From Bombardia bombarda (Eukaryota > Ascomycota > Sordariomycetes > Sordariales > Lasiosphaeriaceae), in the NCBI GenBank assembly GCA_030512295.1, contig JAULSR010000001.1, forward strand, positions 8,765,001 to 8,829,000: DNA of 64,000 nt, in the 5' to 3' direction. The position numbers and the translations under genes are program-made. Below, one piece after another: positions 1 to 11,027 of the stretch; the first letter of the stretch is position 1; each line of letters begins with the position of its first letter. The notes beneath the pieces were generated by a model. That model saw only the letters and a program-made list of their open reading frames with translations. It was not told the origin of the DNA and did not search any database.

Positions 1-305
1 TCCTTTACCTGGAGGAGGTATTCGACCACGTCGAAAGGACCGCCGGGGGCGGGGGCGGGCGCTCGCCTTCTAGCGTTGTCAACCATGTTGCAGAGCACTA
101 TCTGCACCTCGCGATCCCGCAATCGAGGCACAATGGCCTTCAGGGACTGGACAGCCTCGGCGTCGTGGCTGTGCCGGGACAGCACGTTGTTGCAGCCGTC
201 CCAGGCCATGCCGTTGTGCGGCAGGCGCCTCTTGAGCGGCGCGCGGGACTGGCGAGGGGCCTGGCGAGGGGCGGCGAAGTCACGGCTGAAGCCGGGCGCG
301 GACAT
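1..305 (-). CDS. Unidentified protein, 5' exon only (runs off left edge)
   Basis: The minus strand reads open from an ATG at 305 to a splice donor (GTAAAG on the minus strand, plus positions 3-8). This gives a 99-codon first exon (9-305) ending in phase 0. The N-terminus is basic and proline-rich. It is followed by a compact stretch containing NNVLSRHSHDAEAVQSLKAI and VQIVLCNMVDNARRR, then a short Pro/Ala run. Even codon quality and the well-placed donor support a real gene whose remaining exons lie outside the window. I do not recognise the family and assign no function. Confidence 0.55.
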   Translation of the reverse strand, partial: MSAPGFSRDFAAPRQAPRQSRAPLKRRLPHNGMAWDGCNNVLSRHSHDAEAVQSLKAIVPRLRDREVQIVLCNMVDNARRRAPAPAPGGPFDVVEYLLQVK

Positions 306-1742
306 GATGGCTGGACAGAGGGAGGTGCTCTGCTGAAGCCGGTGCTGTTGCTTGTGGTGAAATTGGAGGTGGGACTGGTGGTGGTGCTAAAGCACGTCAG
401 ACAAAAAGCTCAATTGCTGCTTCGCGGACGTAGTGACTGGAGGGACGACCGGTTCAGTCGTGAAATAGGAGGGTACTCACCGAGTCGTAAAGCGTGTTGC
501 TGTTGTTAAGATTGATCCGGCAGGATTGAGGAAGCAAGATGCCGTGTACCAAGAGGACAAGTGATGCTTTTGCTGCGAGAGCGTCAGATTGAACCTGTCG
601 CGGTTTTTTTGTACTTGTGCGAGAGGACTGGGTTTACTTACTAGGGCTAGACGCAGAGATTGCAGGTGCTGGAGATGTGAATGAAAGTGGGAGCCACACA
701 TGAAAGAATCATTAAATTCCTTGGTTGTTGCGAGTGAAAAGAAATCTAGCGCGCCGAAATTGTTGCATCAATTAATTTCCTGGCGCATTGGGCAAACAGC
801 TCGAGCAGGCTGGGCTATCTTGATGATAAGCACTTTTGTCTGGTGTTGCTTGATATTAGATGAAACTCGATCGCCTCAGGCGTTTTGGTGCTTCACTTGC
901 TAGGTAGCAACAAACAAATTAGAATTCACCGCGATCTTGTTGTTGGTTTTTGTATTGGGTGTATAAGAAAAGATTATGGAACATAGGGGACTACAACTAA
1001 CAGAAGCTCTATTTTTCATGCATGGGTGCCATCGTTGATGAGGTTGAGTCAGGAAATCTTTTGATTCAGTGATCAAACCCGAGTAAGATTACTATACTAA
1101 CTTGCTAGGTACGTTTGCTCCGTATCTGTGAAGCCTCGCAATCCTTATTGAATATTTTTAGACGGTTGCTAGCTGAGTTCTCTTGTTAGTGTTAATACAT
1201 CTTGATATCTTTTAAGGGAAAGTCTTGACGTACCGTACAAAAGGGGACCCGCATCGTAGAGACATCCATAGCCTGATTGCACAACGTATAATCTCGTGCC
1301 AAGACGGTTCCCGTAAAGAAGCCCTTCTTTCTAGCTAGCTTTTTAATCCCGGGAGCCTCTAAGTCAAGTGTGGCTATGAATGGAATTTGGTGTACGGATA
1401 GATAGGAAAGTTGTAGATGGGATAATTTATTGGCTCATCAATTCGCTGTTATCTATTTTGATCGGGGAAACGTTGTAGATTTGCCGCAGGACCCGCCTAA
1501 ATCGCAAAAAGATCCACTTTGAATGTACTAGGTACCTAGGTACCTGCGTACCGTTGAGCGTGGAAGAACTATCGGGCCGACCTGCCGTCCATATTTCTAC
1601 GTCGCAGGTGTTTGCTCTCCAAACTGTTGAATGTGCTGTGGTCCCAAAGTTGGTCGGCGAAAGTCCCCATCGCCAGCTTATGACCTCTCTGGCTATTGAA
1701 ATATTGCATCAGCTTGCCCGCAGAAATCTGACATTGCCACAT

Positions 1743-1777
1743 TTTCATCTTTCATCTTTCATCTTTCATCTTTCATC
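1743..1777. repeat. TTTCATC heptamer tandem repeat, 5 copies
   Basis: Five consecutive TTTCATC units are seen directly. It is a simple minisatellite in a gap between genes. Confidence 0.9.
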
Positions 1778-2619
1778 CTACCTACCGTCGACCATCAAGC
1801 TGCCACTCCACCAATCCCAACCTGATGGATGTGCACCAGCGGGGGCACGTCTGAGGTTGGCATTTATCGTAGAGGCGAGCAATGTTGATTATAGTTCTGT
1901 TCTGTTTTGTTCTTAAATGATCGAGCCAATTTATTTGCTTGTCTTGTCTTCCCTGCCAGACAGATCATTTCTACTTTCTCTCCTGGCTCTTTGGCCTTTG
2001 CCTACCACAGCTGGCTGTTTGGGAGCAATTGAGGACATGTCTGCGTTCTTTTTTTGTCCCTTTGTATTCTCCCTCTCCTTTCAGCTTTCCCATAAGTCTG
2101 AATCCTGAATCTACCAGTAGTTCAGAGAATGAGCGGGTGAAATTAGTCGAGCTCATTCTTCGTCACCGGACAAGTGCCGACCGAGCCTTTGAATATGTAC
2201 CCCATTCCTTATATGTACCTAACGAATCCATAGCAATAGGAATGGTCTAGTCAATATGTCTTCTCGCCAGCTTTCTTTCTGATTTTCGCTTATACTCACG
2301 TTGCGAATCAAGTTGCATGTGTACTGCTTAGGTGGTTCTGTCTGCACTTTGCGTGTTTAGCAATTGTTGCGCCAAGAAGGACCTGGTTGTCGAAGGTTAA
2401 ATGCGCTGCTGATAAGTACATACTGCTGCATGAGTGTTGCAAATGAGCATCTCCTTTGGCAATTACGAACCCGTGTGCCTGTGTGTTACTGAAGGTAAGG
2501 TGGATGGGTGGATGGATGGAAGCCATCGGGAGTTGAGCGAATTCTTAGCAGATCTCGCCGCCGGGGTACTCGACTGACCACTGTCCGTGCGTGCGCACAG
2601 CCAAGGTGACCACAGTCCA

Positions 2620-2835
2620 GTAGTATATGTAGCTGAACTAACAGGAGCCAAATAACAGCAAAAGGTCATGTGGGATGTTGGTGTACGATACAGTGCACCA
2701 CCACTTTCAGTGGTTGCGGGTTCAATTCCTTGCGGCGGCATCCTTCATAGCATTCGTTTCACGCATTACTTAGGGGTCGACAGAAATTGCGCCCACTATC
2801 CCGGTCGTATTCGACTATGGGGATGCTAGCGGGCT
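2620..2835 (+). repeat. tRNA-related SINE-like repeat, copy 1
   Basis: This segment matches the reverse complement of about 43975-44200. Shared blocks include GGTCATGTGGGATGTTGGTG, the pol III B-box-like GCGGGTTCAATTCC, TTGCGGCGGCATCC and CGACTATGGGGATG. The B-box-like block, a possible A-box-like TTGGTGTAC upstream and a five-pair anticodon-arm-like stem (ACCAC/GTGGT) suggest a tRNA-derived head followed by an unrelated body. It does not fold into a good tRNA: the acceptor and T stems are broken. A short non-coding retroelement is the best reading. Exact ends and target-site duplications could not be set by eye. Confidence 0.65.
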
Positions 2836-2901
2836 GAGGGGGTTCATGAGAGTTCGGGGGTTGATGTAAGAGAAGGCAGGTACGCCTGATCAAGGTGGTC
2901 A

Positions 2902-2957
2902 CAATGAAGATAACTGGGAAGGCGAGCAATGAAGATAACTGGGAAGGCGAGCAATGA
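2902..2957. repeat. Tandem duplication of a 25-mer
   Basis: The 25-base unit starting CAATGAAGATAACTGGGAAG occurs twice back to back (2902-2926 and 2927-2951), followed by the first six bases of a third copy. It lies just downstream of the SINE-like copy. Confidence 0.9.
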
Positions 2958-3124
2958 CTAGTATTGGCGTAAGACTTCAACCTGGCCCTCGCAACGGGAG
3001 GTGGGCGAGGGCCGCTGCTTATATACATAGTTGGTAGGATAACTGGCATGTGCTTGGGGATGCTCTGGCCTGGGGATGCTCTGGCATGTGCTTGGGGATG
3101 TCCGATGTCCTTACAGTTGAAATG

Positions 3125-3400
3125 ACCATCCTCTTTTTTATTTTTTTTATATTGATCTTTTTATAAAGGGAAGTGTATTGCTTAAGATACCTGTCTTGTA
3201 GTAATATTATCGCTAATATATTTATATCGTGTTACTTTTTTAACTTAATTTTAATTTATTTAAAATCTACTTTAACTTTGTACTTTTATATTTCTTTAAT
3301 ATCCTATAACGCAGTCTTTAAATAATTATGCTCACTTTATAAATTACATACCTTTATGTAGCTTATTATAATTCACAATATATAATAAAGCTAATACTAA
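3125..3400. repeat. AT-rich tract
   Basis: About 275 bp composed almost entirely of A and T with many TpA steps, sharply different from flanking DNA. It lies between the SINE-like copy and the 3' end of prp22. It could be a repeat-induced point mutation (RIP) remnant or the AT-rich part of the neighbouring repeat. A similar tract (43704-43860) flanks the second copy. Confidence 0.6.
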
Positions 3401-3506
3401 CCCGTCGCCATCTCACACACCCAAAAGTAGATATTGCTATAAACACTTAACATATACACAGAACCGACCCAAACCAAAGCTGCCCAACCAGCACATCCAA
3501 AAAGAA

Positions 3507-6500
3507 TCAGCCCCACGTTCCCCCGCCACCTCCAGACCTCCCCGCTCTCTTTTGCGCACTAAGACGCCAGTCATCCTCGCCCGCGAACTTGTTGTACAGC
3601 GGTTGGATGCGCTCCGCCTTCTTCCGCTTCGACAGCTTGTCCGTCGGCGCGACCTTGAAGAAGGTCGGCGCCGCCTCAACCAGCCACTTGGGCTCGATGC
3701 TGGTAGTGCAGTGCATGTACTCGCGCGTGGTCAGCACCAGCGTGTGGTAAATCACCCACTCGGCCTGCTTGCCGAACAGCGCCGAGCTGGGATGCAGGTA
3801 CACCAGCGTCCCCTCGATCAGAGTCTTGTATCCTTCCTGGGGGTCCTTGCGGGCCGTGTTTCGGAAGAAGCCGCTGCAGAGGGCCATGCGGACGAGCTTC
3901 GTGTCGCGTCCGCAGCTCACAATTCGATGCCGGTGGCGCTCCATGATCTTAACAATCTGATCCCGCACATCCTTGGCCCGCTGCATGGAACGGGCTTGGA
4001 TGAAGTTCTCAAAACACCACGGCTTGGCGTATCCGCTCTTTTTCCACGAGTTGTAGACATTGAGGAGTGTTAGATGATCGCCATGTGGGTCGTGGAACTT
4101 GGCCTTCTTCTGGTCGGCCTGTGCCTGCTTCTCCTTGGGACGATAGAAGACGGTAACCTGGTTGAGCATTGCAACGATGGTGACCATCTCGTCAGAGCAG
4201 CCTTTTTCAACTGATGCGATAAGAACCTTGGCTAGCGATGGGTCCATGGGGAAGTCGGCCATTTTTCGTCCGAGTCGGGTCAACAAGCCTTCGTCATCCA
4301 GGGCACCCAAGGCGTACAACTCCTCAAGGGCTGTAAGCATAGTATTTACGGGCGGCGGCTAAAGAGAAAGTTAGTAATGAACAGAGAGAGCGGGATTACA
4401 TGGGAGTATTGAACTCACATCCATAAAGTCAAAGCGGAGAAGGTCGTTGATGCCCATGGCTTTCAACATCAAGATGGTGTTGGACAGATTCTGGCGTTGG
4501 ATTTCGGGAATGGTGGTAGGAAGCATTTCGGATTGGAAGGCGGATTCTGTATACAGGCGGAAGCACTTTCCTGGTCCTGTTCGGCCGGCCCGACCAGCTC
4601 GCTGGTTTGCCTGGGCTTGGGAAATAGGCGTGACGACCAACGAATCCATGCCGAGCTTTGGGTCGTAGGCGTTCTGCTTTACGAACCCGGGATCGATAAC
4701 ATAGTAGACATGGTCAATTGTGATGGAGGTCTCCGCGATGTTGGTAGCAATAACGACCTTACGACTGCCTGGTGGTGCAGGGTCGAAAATTTTACTTTGC
4801 ATTTCGCTAGGAAGAGCAGAGTAGACGGGCAGAATAAGTAGCTCAGGCACATTCGGACCAAGCGCCTTCATCCGCTCAAAAAGAATCTCGCAGCTCGTGT
4901 CGATTTCTTCTTGACCTGTCAGGAAGAGCAAAATGTCACCAACAGGCTCGCTAAGGTGGATTTGCATCACTGTCGTCAAAGCCGCATCGAGGTAATCTGA
5001 TTCAGGCTCTCTCGAATAAAGAATTTCGACTGGGAAAGTTCGTCCAGGGATGGTGAAGATGGGACACTGGTTGAAATATTCACTGAACTTATCGGCATCC
5101 AGCGTCGCACTAGTCACAATGACTTTGAGGTCCGACCTGACCTTCATGGTCTTCTTTAAGAGAGCGAATAATACGTCGGTGGCGATGGTCCTTTCGTGAG
5201 CTTCGTCGAGCATGATAACAGAGTACCGCCTCAGCTCGGGATCGATCAAAATTTCTCGTTGTAACATGCCGTCAGTCATGTACTTGATCTTGGTTGCCGG
5301 GCTGGTGCAGTCCTCGAATCTGATAGTGTAGCCGACTTCTTGGCCCAGTGTGCAGCCCACCTCCTCGGACACACGTTTTGCAACCGAGACGGCGGCCACG
5401 CGACGAGGCTGTGTGCATCCAATGATGCCATTGTTTGTAAATCCAGCTTCAGCGAGGTACTGTGTAAGCTGGGTGGTTTTTCCTGAACCGGTTTCGCCGA
5501 CCACGATCAGGATCTGGTTCTGGTGGATCGCCTCAATCAGTCGATCCCTGAATGCGTACACAGGTAAAGACTCGCGTTGCTGCTTGATACTCATATTTGT
5601 GCGCTTGCCGAGTGACTGATCCTTGGGCACAACTGATCTCTTCCACTCGGGAACGACGTCGGAAGTGGACTGTTGTTGGACGCGCTTCTTGAGGCCGTCG
5701 GCGAATTGTCTGTGTTCTGGATTGGCCATCGGGTCTTGCCATTGCAAAGATAAATCAACCTTTGTGTCGTCCTCCTTTGCTTCAGCCTCCTGTTGCCGTA
5801 TTTCCTTCCTCTCCTTTGCTAAATTTGTCCCTGCCATAGCTGCACGGTTGAGTGAGCCATCGGGGGCCTTGACGACTCTGATGGGTGAAAGTTCGAGCGA
5901 CTGCTTCGTTTGCCCCGCCAAGAAGGGCGGCTCTTCGTCTCGAACCTCGATGTCCACCTCCTCCTCCAAATCCATCTGACCTTCGCCCCTGAGTGTCGCA
6001 TTGTAATCCTCCTCAAGTTCTGGATAGTCCGAGGCCTTTGCAATCCCTGCAGCAATCATTTGTCTAATTTCCCACCTCTCAGGTGAGGTCATCCGTTTCT
6101 TCTGTCGTTGTCTCGCCTCGGCAAGCGCCTGGAATGTGCCATGATCGTCGTCAACAGGGGTCTGGCCGTTGTGCCCACCACCGAGAGCCTCCGAGTTGGC
6201 ACCTGAGCCTATCCTCATTTGTGGCGCCAAGTCCATGCCGGTCACTTGGTCCACGTCCTTCATCGACAGGCCTATCTTGGTTCCCTCGATCTTGAGCACC
6301 TTGACCTTGACCTCCTGGCCTTTTGATAACAGATCTGACGGATGGTTGATGCGTTGGCCAAAAGTAGAGATGTGCACGAGGCCGTCGACCTTGCCCCTGA
6401 CGCCGTGAAGGTTGACGAAAGCGCCAAAGTCTTTGATTCCAGTAACATGGCCCTCGTAGACCTTGAAAAGTATGGGTGCTTCGTCAACCTCGCGCGGAGG

Positions 6501-7082
6501 CGGTCGCTTGAACATGGCATCATCGTCGTATCGGCCGCCCTTCCGACGTCCTCTGGGTGGCGACATGGACCGCTTTCTTGACCTGGACCGTGATCGGTAT
6601 TTGTCCTTGCGCTTTCGCCTCGAGTCGTCTCTGTAGTTGTCGGGAGTGCGGCTCCTCTTCCGCGATGACCTCTCATTTTCCATGCCTTGGGCTTTCTTGG
6701 GCTCCAGGCTCTCGAGCAGGGCTAGGGTATCGTCGATGGCATCTGTGGCCTTGTCGGGGATGGACAGGCCCTTGAAGACCTTTGTCTTTTCGGCTGTGGT
6801 GCGACCGGGGCGGTGCTCTTCGTGATGAGCTCCATTCTGCTGGCCCTTGAACTTGGGGTGCATAGCCAGGACCAGGCGATCCACGCTGTCGACCAAACTG
6901 GGGGGGAAGTCGGCGCCAACGGCAGCCAGCTTCTCCTTGAAGTCGGCCAAGGAGGCGCATTCGAGACGCTGGTGGATGATGAACTCGGCCACTGTCTTTT
7001 CGCTGATGCCCAAATGGTTCTGCAATTCCGACGTGACTTTCGACACGAGCGAGAGCAGCTCGAGCACCTCGAGGTCGTCCAT
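3507..7082 (-). CDS. prp22: Pre-mRNA-splicing factor, DEAH-box ATP-dependent RNA helicase Prp22/DHX8
   Basis: Two exons (4419-7082 and 3507-4358) joined by a 60-bp intron encode about 1171 residues, the usual size of Prp22. Seen in order: a basic RS-like region (about 137-190), an S1 RNA-binding domain (about 203-272), then helicase motifs GETGSGKTT (about 526), DEAH (about 623), SAT, FLTGQEEID and QRAGRAGRTGPGKC (about 827). The helicase-associated and OB-fold C-terminal parts follow, ending in a glycine-rich tail. The S1 domain plus DEAH core identifies Prp22 rather than Prp2, Prp16 or Prp43. From family knowledge, it releases mature mRNA from the spliceosome after exon ligation and proofreads 3' splice sites in the nucleus. 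The splice junction preserves frame. Confidence 0.95.
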
Positions 7083-7765
7083 GGTGGCGGTCGACAGTCG
7101 GGCGGTTGAAGCTAGGGCGGGGGGGTTGTGGGGACAGAAGCCGGGCGACTTTGTCGAGTCTCGAGTCTAGGGAAATTTAGAGGTTCTCGTCCGCCGTCGT
7201 GCCGGAGATTTGCCGACAAACCGTTTGATCGATGCCTGTGAAAAAACAACGGTCGCTAGCCTCGGGAAATTGGCCGAAGTGGAATGACCAGATGCATGAT
7301 AATTCACAAATACGATTTCCTCATCTCAATATGAAAAGAGTCAAGTAACCAATACGTACCTAGCTAAATGCTACACTTTATCGAGTTTCATTTTGTCTTT
7401 AATAGGATTGTAGCTCCGTAAACCCTAACCCCGAATCTCGATCTTGCCGCACCACTGATGCCTGTCTGCCAGTGTGGACTTTGGCTACTACCTCCTGACG
7501 TAGGCCCCCAGCTTTCTCCCGTCCCAGTCCAAAACGGGCCAAGTTCCATGCATTACGCAAGCTCCCCTAGCAGGCAGTACACCTGCGACTCTCCAACAGG
7601 CGGTTGCATCACTCCATCTACCACCCGTCAAGACTCGGTCTTAACATCCAATCTCTTACCACCTAAAACCATCCTCTCAATACCTGCCTGCCTACCATCT
7701 TGTCGCGAATAGGACCCGTTACCATACCTCAAATCGCCTCACGCCTTTTATTCCAAAGCTCAAAG
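7083..7765. promoter_or_regulatory. Divergent promoter region of prp22 and pmp3, with telomere-like box
   Basis: 683 bp separate the prp22 start from the PMP3-family start on the other strand. It contains TAAACCCTAACCCC (7419-7432), resembling the telobox that in several eukaryotes is bound by Myb/TRF-type factors in housekeeping promoters. The half nearer the PMP3-family gene is pyrimidine-rich. No coding region is seen. Confidence 0.4.
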
Positions 7766-8456
7766 ATGTGTTCTACCGACATCTTCCTCGGCCTCTTGGC
7801 CATTCTCTTCCCGCCCATCGCTGGTTCGTGTACCCCGCAGGTGCCTTCTCTGCCTGCCTGCCTGTCGCTGGCTGCCTCCCCACCATCCCCTCCACACGCC
7901 GCCTTCCTCGCGCCAGTCCAGAATTAAAGCTAACATATCGCTCCTCATCAGTTTGGGTGAAAACGGGCATCTGCTCAGCCGATTCCATCATCAACATCCT
8001 TCTCTGCATGCTTGGCTTCGTACGTTGCTGTCCCCTAAAACCACCACTTGCAAACCGTGAAATCTGACCGCATCCTCGCAGCTACCCGGCCTCATCCACG
8101 CCTGGTACATCATCGCCAAGTACCCCGAGCCCTCGTACGAATACGACGGCCCGGCCGATTCCGAGGGCGGCCAGGTCTACGTCTTTGTCCGCGAGAACGG
8201 CCAGCGCGTGCAGCACCAGCAACAACAACCGCAGCGCATCCAGCCCAAGACCAAGTCCAGCTTCACCAAGCCCGCTCAGCCCCACGGCGGCATGAACTAC
8301 GGCACCGCCAGCAACGCCAGCTCTTCCCAGGCCCCGGCTCCGGCCCATGCTGCGCAACAGCATGGCGTCGACGAGGGCGGCCCCAGCGATGGACACGCGC
8401 CGCCTAGCTACGCCCAGGTCGTCGCTGGCGACCACAAGGTCCAGAGCCAGGAGTAG
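7766..8456 (+). CDS. pmp3: PMP3/UPF0057-family plasma membrane protein with long cytosolic tail
   Basis: Three exons (7766-7823, 7952-8019, 8082-8456) encode 166 residues in frame. Residues 1-55 are a complete Pmp3 domain: an MCSTDIFLGLLAILFPPIAV hydrophobic segment, then VKTGICSADSIINILLC, then LPGLIHAWYIIAKYPEP. These form two transmembrane helices. From family knowledge, Pmp3 proteolipids affect membrane potential and salt tolerance at the plasma membrane. Yeast Pmp3 is 55 residues; here a 110-residue hydrophilic tail follows, rich in Gln, Ala and Pro, ending with a PPSY motif that fits a PPxY ligand of WW-domain ubiquitin ligases (inference). A branch-like GCTAACA precedes the first acceptor. 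Confidence 0.9.
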
Positions 8457-9479
8457 AGCGATCTTGGGTCTGGTGAGTGCCAGCGACAGAGCTGCAAGCG
8501 GGAGTTTCGGCTGCAGAGACCGTTGCCGTTGTGGCTTGTTGGGAGGCAGGCGCGGGTCTGGTAGATGTCTGCTGCTTCTGTCGTGGGGACTTTTGGTGCT
8601 TCCGGGGGCTTGAGAGAAAGAGCAGCGGCATGGTGCTTGACGCCACTGGTTGTTTCTCCGTATGCGCGTTCGGTATAGAGGCATCTCGAGACTCTGGTTT
8701 ACGACCTTGTTTTGCTCCTTTTGCGCTTCAAGATTTGAGGTGAATGGTTTCTTTGTGAGTTAATGTTTGGCATGAATCGGGCGCTTGGGAACAGGGAAAT
8801 GGTGTATTATATCGAGCTGATTGTATGTATCGTGAGTGTGGGTGGTGAAAACAGAGGTATTTAAGATGGGCAATGAACGAATATGTCTATGATAGTTCTG
8901 CTTGCTATCCTAAAGCAATCTTCCTTCTAATTATACGTTTCTCACTTGCTTGCTGAACTATTTCAAGGTATCTTTGTCGTATTTTTACACTTTGTCTCTT
9001 CAATGCCATTTCATATCCTTCTCTTCTTGAGCCCTTCCATCGCTTTAATTCTCATGTTAATTACCTTGGCCAAGTTCATATAGATAGTAGCACAAGGACA
9101 CGACAAGTTTATACTATTGTGAAAGCCAGGGTCTTGATCTTAGCACAATTAAAGGAGAATTCAGATATAAACAGACTGAACAGCAATAAGCATACAACAA
9201 TAGATACCAAACGGCATCCTCGCTGACACACGCATAGAAAGTCACGTAGCTCATATTCTAGATATCATCAGGCCATCAAACACAGTCCAAATTGATGGTG
9301 CAGTTCTTGTTTGAGGCCCGAGCCAAACTCTCTAGTTCACGCTCAGTTGTGAATTATCTCTACGGCTGTGAAGTCACCTATCTAGAGACCCAATACAAAG
9401 CCGAATAGTATGAACACCAACCCGGCAGTCAAAATCCGATGATAATCTTGACCCCATGAGCAAGCCACCCATTTGCACT
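8457..9479. other. Intergenic region (convergent 3' flanks)
   Basis: About 1 kb between the convergent 3' ends of the PMP3-family gene and arb1. It probably holds both 3' UTRs. I see no coding potential, structured RNA or repeat. Confidence 0.6.
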
Positions 9480-11027
9480 TCACTCATCCTCCTCGCCAAT
9501 AGGGATACTGTTCAGAACGTCGTCGGCATCCAGATTACGCACGTTAGGACCCGGGCGGTGGTTCAGAACGGGCTCCTTGTAGCGGAGCATCAGTGTCTGG
9601 GGCAGAAAGGTGTAGAATGTTGGCCTGACGTTCTTGAAGTCTTTGATGAATTTGAGGCCAATCTTCAGCATGCAGACTGTCATGGTGACCTTCATTCCAA
9701 CCTTCAAGTGGCGCAAGATGGACTCCTCCATGATGAAGGTCTCCTCCTCCTTCGCAGCTTCGTCCTGCAGAACATGATTGTTGTCCCATCCGTCACGAAT
9801 GGTGGTGGGGAAAACGGTAAGAGAACCACAAGCTTCGATAGTCAAGTTTCCATCCAGATAACGGTTGATGCTCTTGTACTTGGCTCGATACTCCTCATCC
9901 GGGAGCGAGATCTTGCAGATTTCAAAAGTTTGTTCAGCCGTCTTGACTGAAGCCAGGTCTGAACCGGTGACTCCCTCGCTGTATTTCGGGTCGATAGCCG
10001 AGGTGATTCCAAAAATTGTCTGAGCCGTCTGCTTGTCGATTTCGTCGTAAAAGTCGTAAAAGCCATCTTCGTTTACCTGGGTGCAAAAGAGCGTACGGGC
10101 AGCTTTGTTGAAGCTTCCTGGCAGCAGAGATATGATCTGAGAGATTGCGGGTATCTCTTCTAGGGCCTGCTCGCAAATTTTGTGGGCTTTTCTCAGGTCT
10201 TCGGCGTACTCAGAGCAGACATCATGCCGATCAACATACTTGAGGAAGTTGGATACCACCTCAACACCGATGCTATAGTCAGCCATATCGCCGCCGGCTA
10301 GCTTGACAAGGTCATCAGACCTATTTGGGTTAGTTTTCTCATGGCAGTGCAAGATAACGGGGAAGACTCACAAGAATCCTGCCACAACACCGGCGAAGTC
10401 GACATCCCAGTGCTCAGGGGAACTCGGGTTGTAGAAGCGGGCGTCGTTGTTGGCGTCTGGGCCCCGTTGGATTACATCGTCAGAGACCATGTCACGGGCC
10501 ACATCCTTCGTGGTGCCTTCAAAGTCTTCGGCATCAAGGTTTCTGGTGCTCTGGAACTGACGCACAGTGCTGTCGATTCCTCCCAAAAGAAGGTAGCGCG
10601 TGAAGATGTTGTTGCGGGTGCTGTCCATGCGCCTGCGTGCCCGGAAGCGTTGGATACACTCCTCGATCCGGTCAACAAAAGGGCGTTCCGGGGGATAGAG
10701 CACGGATTTCTCCTCCTCGTGCTCGGCAGGAGTCATCGGCGGGTCGCAGAAGAACTCTGCGGTGGTTTGTCAGTCATTTGCATATGCCTGCAGTACACTA
10801 TCGATGCCACAGCCCCCCTCGGGATGCACGTCTAACTCACCCTCGAATCCCGTGCCTCGCTTCTTTGCACCTTTCGACTTGCCGCTCTTTTTTTTCTTCT
10901 TCTTCTCGGCCGCTGGATCCAACCCTAGACCAACCGTCGTTGACACGGCGAGCTGAGACTGGTCGTCATTGGTTACCGTGTCGTTTGGCAACTCCCCCGC
11001 TGGGGCGGAGTCGGGCGGGGAAGACAT
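9480..11027 (-). CDS. arb1: Argonaute siRNA chaperone (ARC) complex subunit Arb1
   Basis: Three exons (10841-11027, 10372-10756, 9480-10320) join in frame to 470 residues. The N-terminus holds a lysine run (KKKKKKSGKSKGAKKR). The Arb1-type domain then begins with EFFCDPPMTPAEHEEEK and continues through RFRARRRMDSTRNNIF, YLLLGGID and WDVDFAGVVAGFL, to an acidic C-terminus. From family knowledge (fission yeast Arb1), ARC holds Argonaute loaded with duplex siRNA and is needed for siRNA-directed heterochromatin. The role here is inferred from the domain. The introns have good GTGAGT donors, and ACTAAC-type branch sites are visible. Identification is by recalled family pattern, not by a search. 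Confidence 0.8.

Larger units (their letters stand above)
306..3506. other. Intergenic region with repeats
   Basis: No convincing gene is seen in 3.2 kb. It holds a TTTCATC tandem repeat (1743-1777), a TACCTAGGTA palindrome (1533-1542), a tRNA-related repeat (about 2620-2835), a duplicated 25-mer (2902-2951), an imperfect repeat of GGGGATGCTCTGGC around 3055-3105, and an AT-rich tract (about 3125-3400). Open frames here are short and have no coding character. Confidence 0.6.

Noticed and set aside
2660..2750. Possible functional tRNA gene
   Set aside because: A B-box-like block and an anticodon-arm-like stem exist, but the acceptor and T stems do not pair and the second copy has diverged further. 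It fits a tRNA-derived repeat better.
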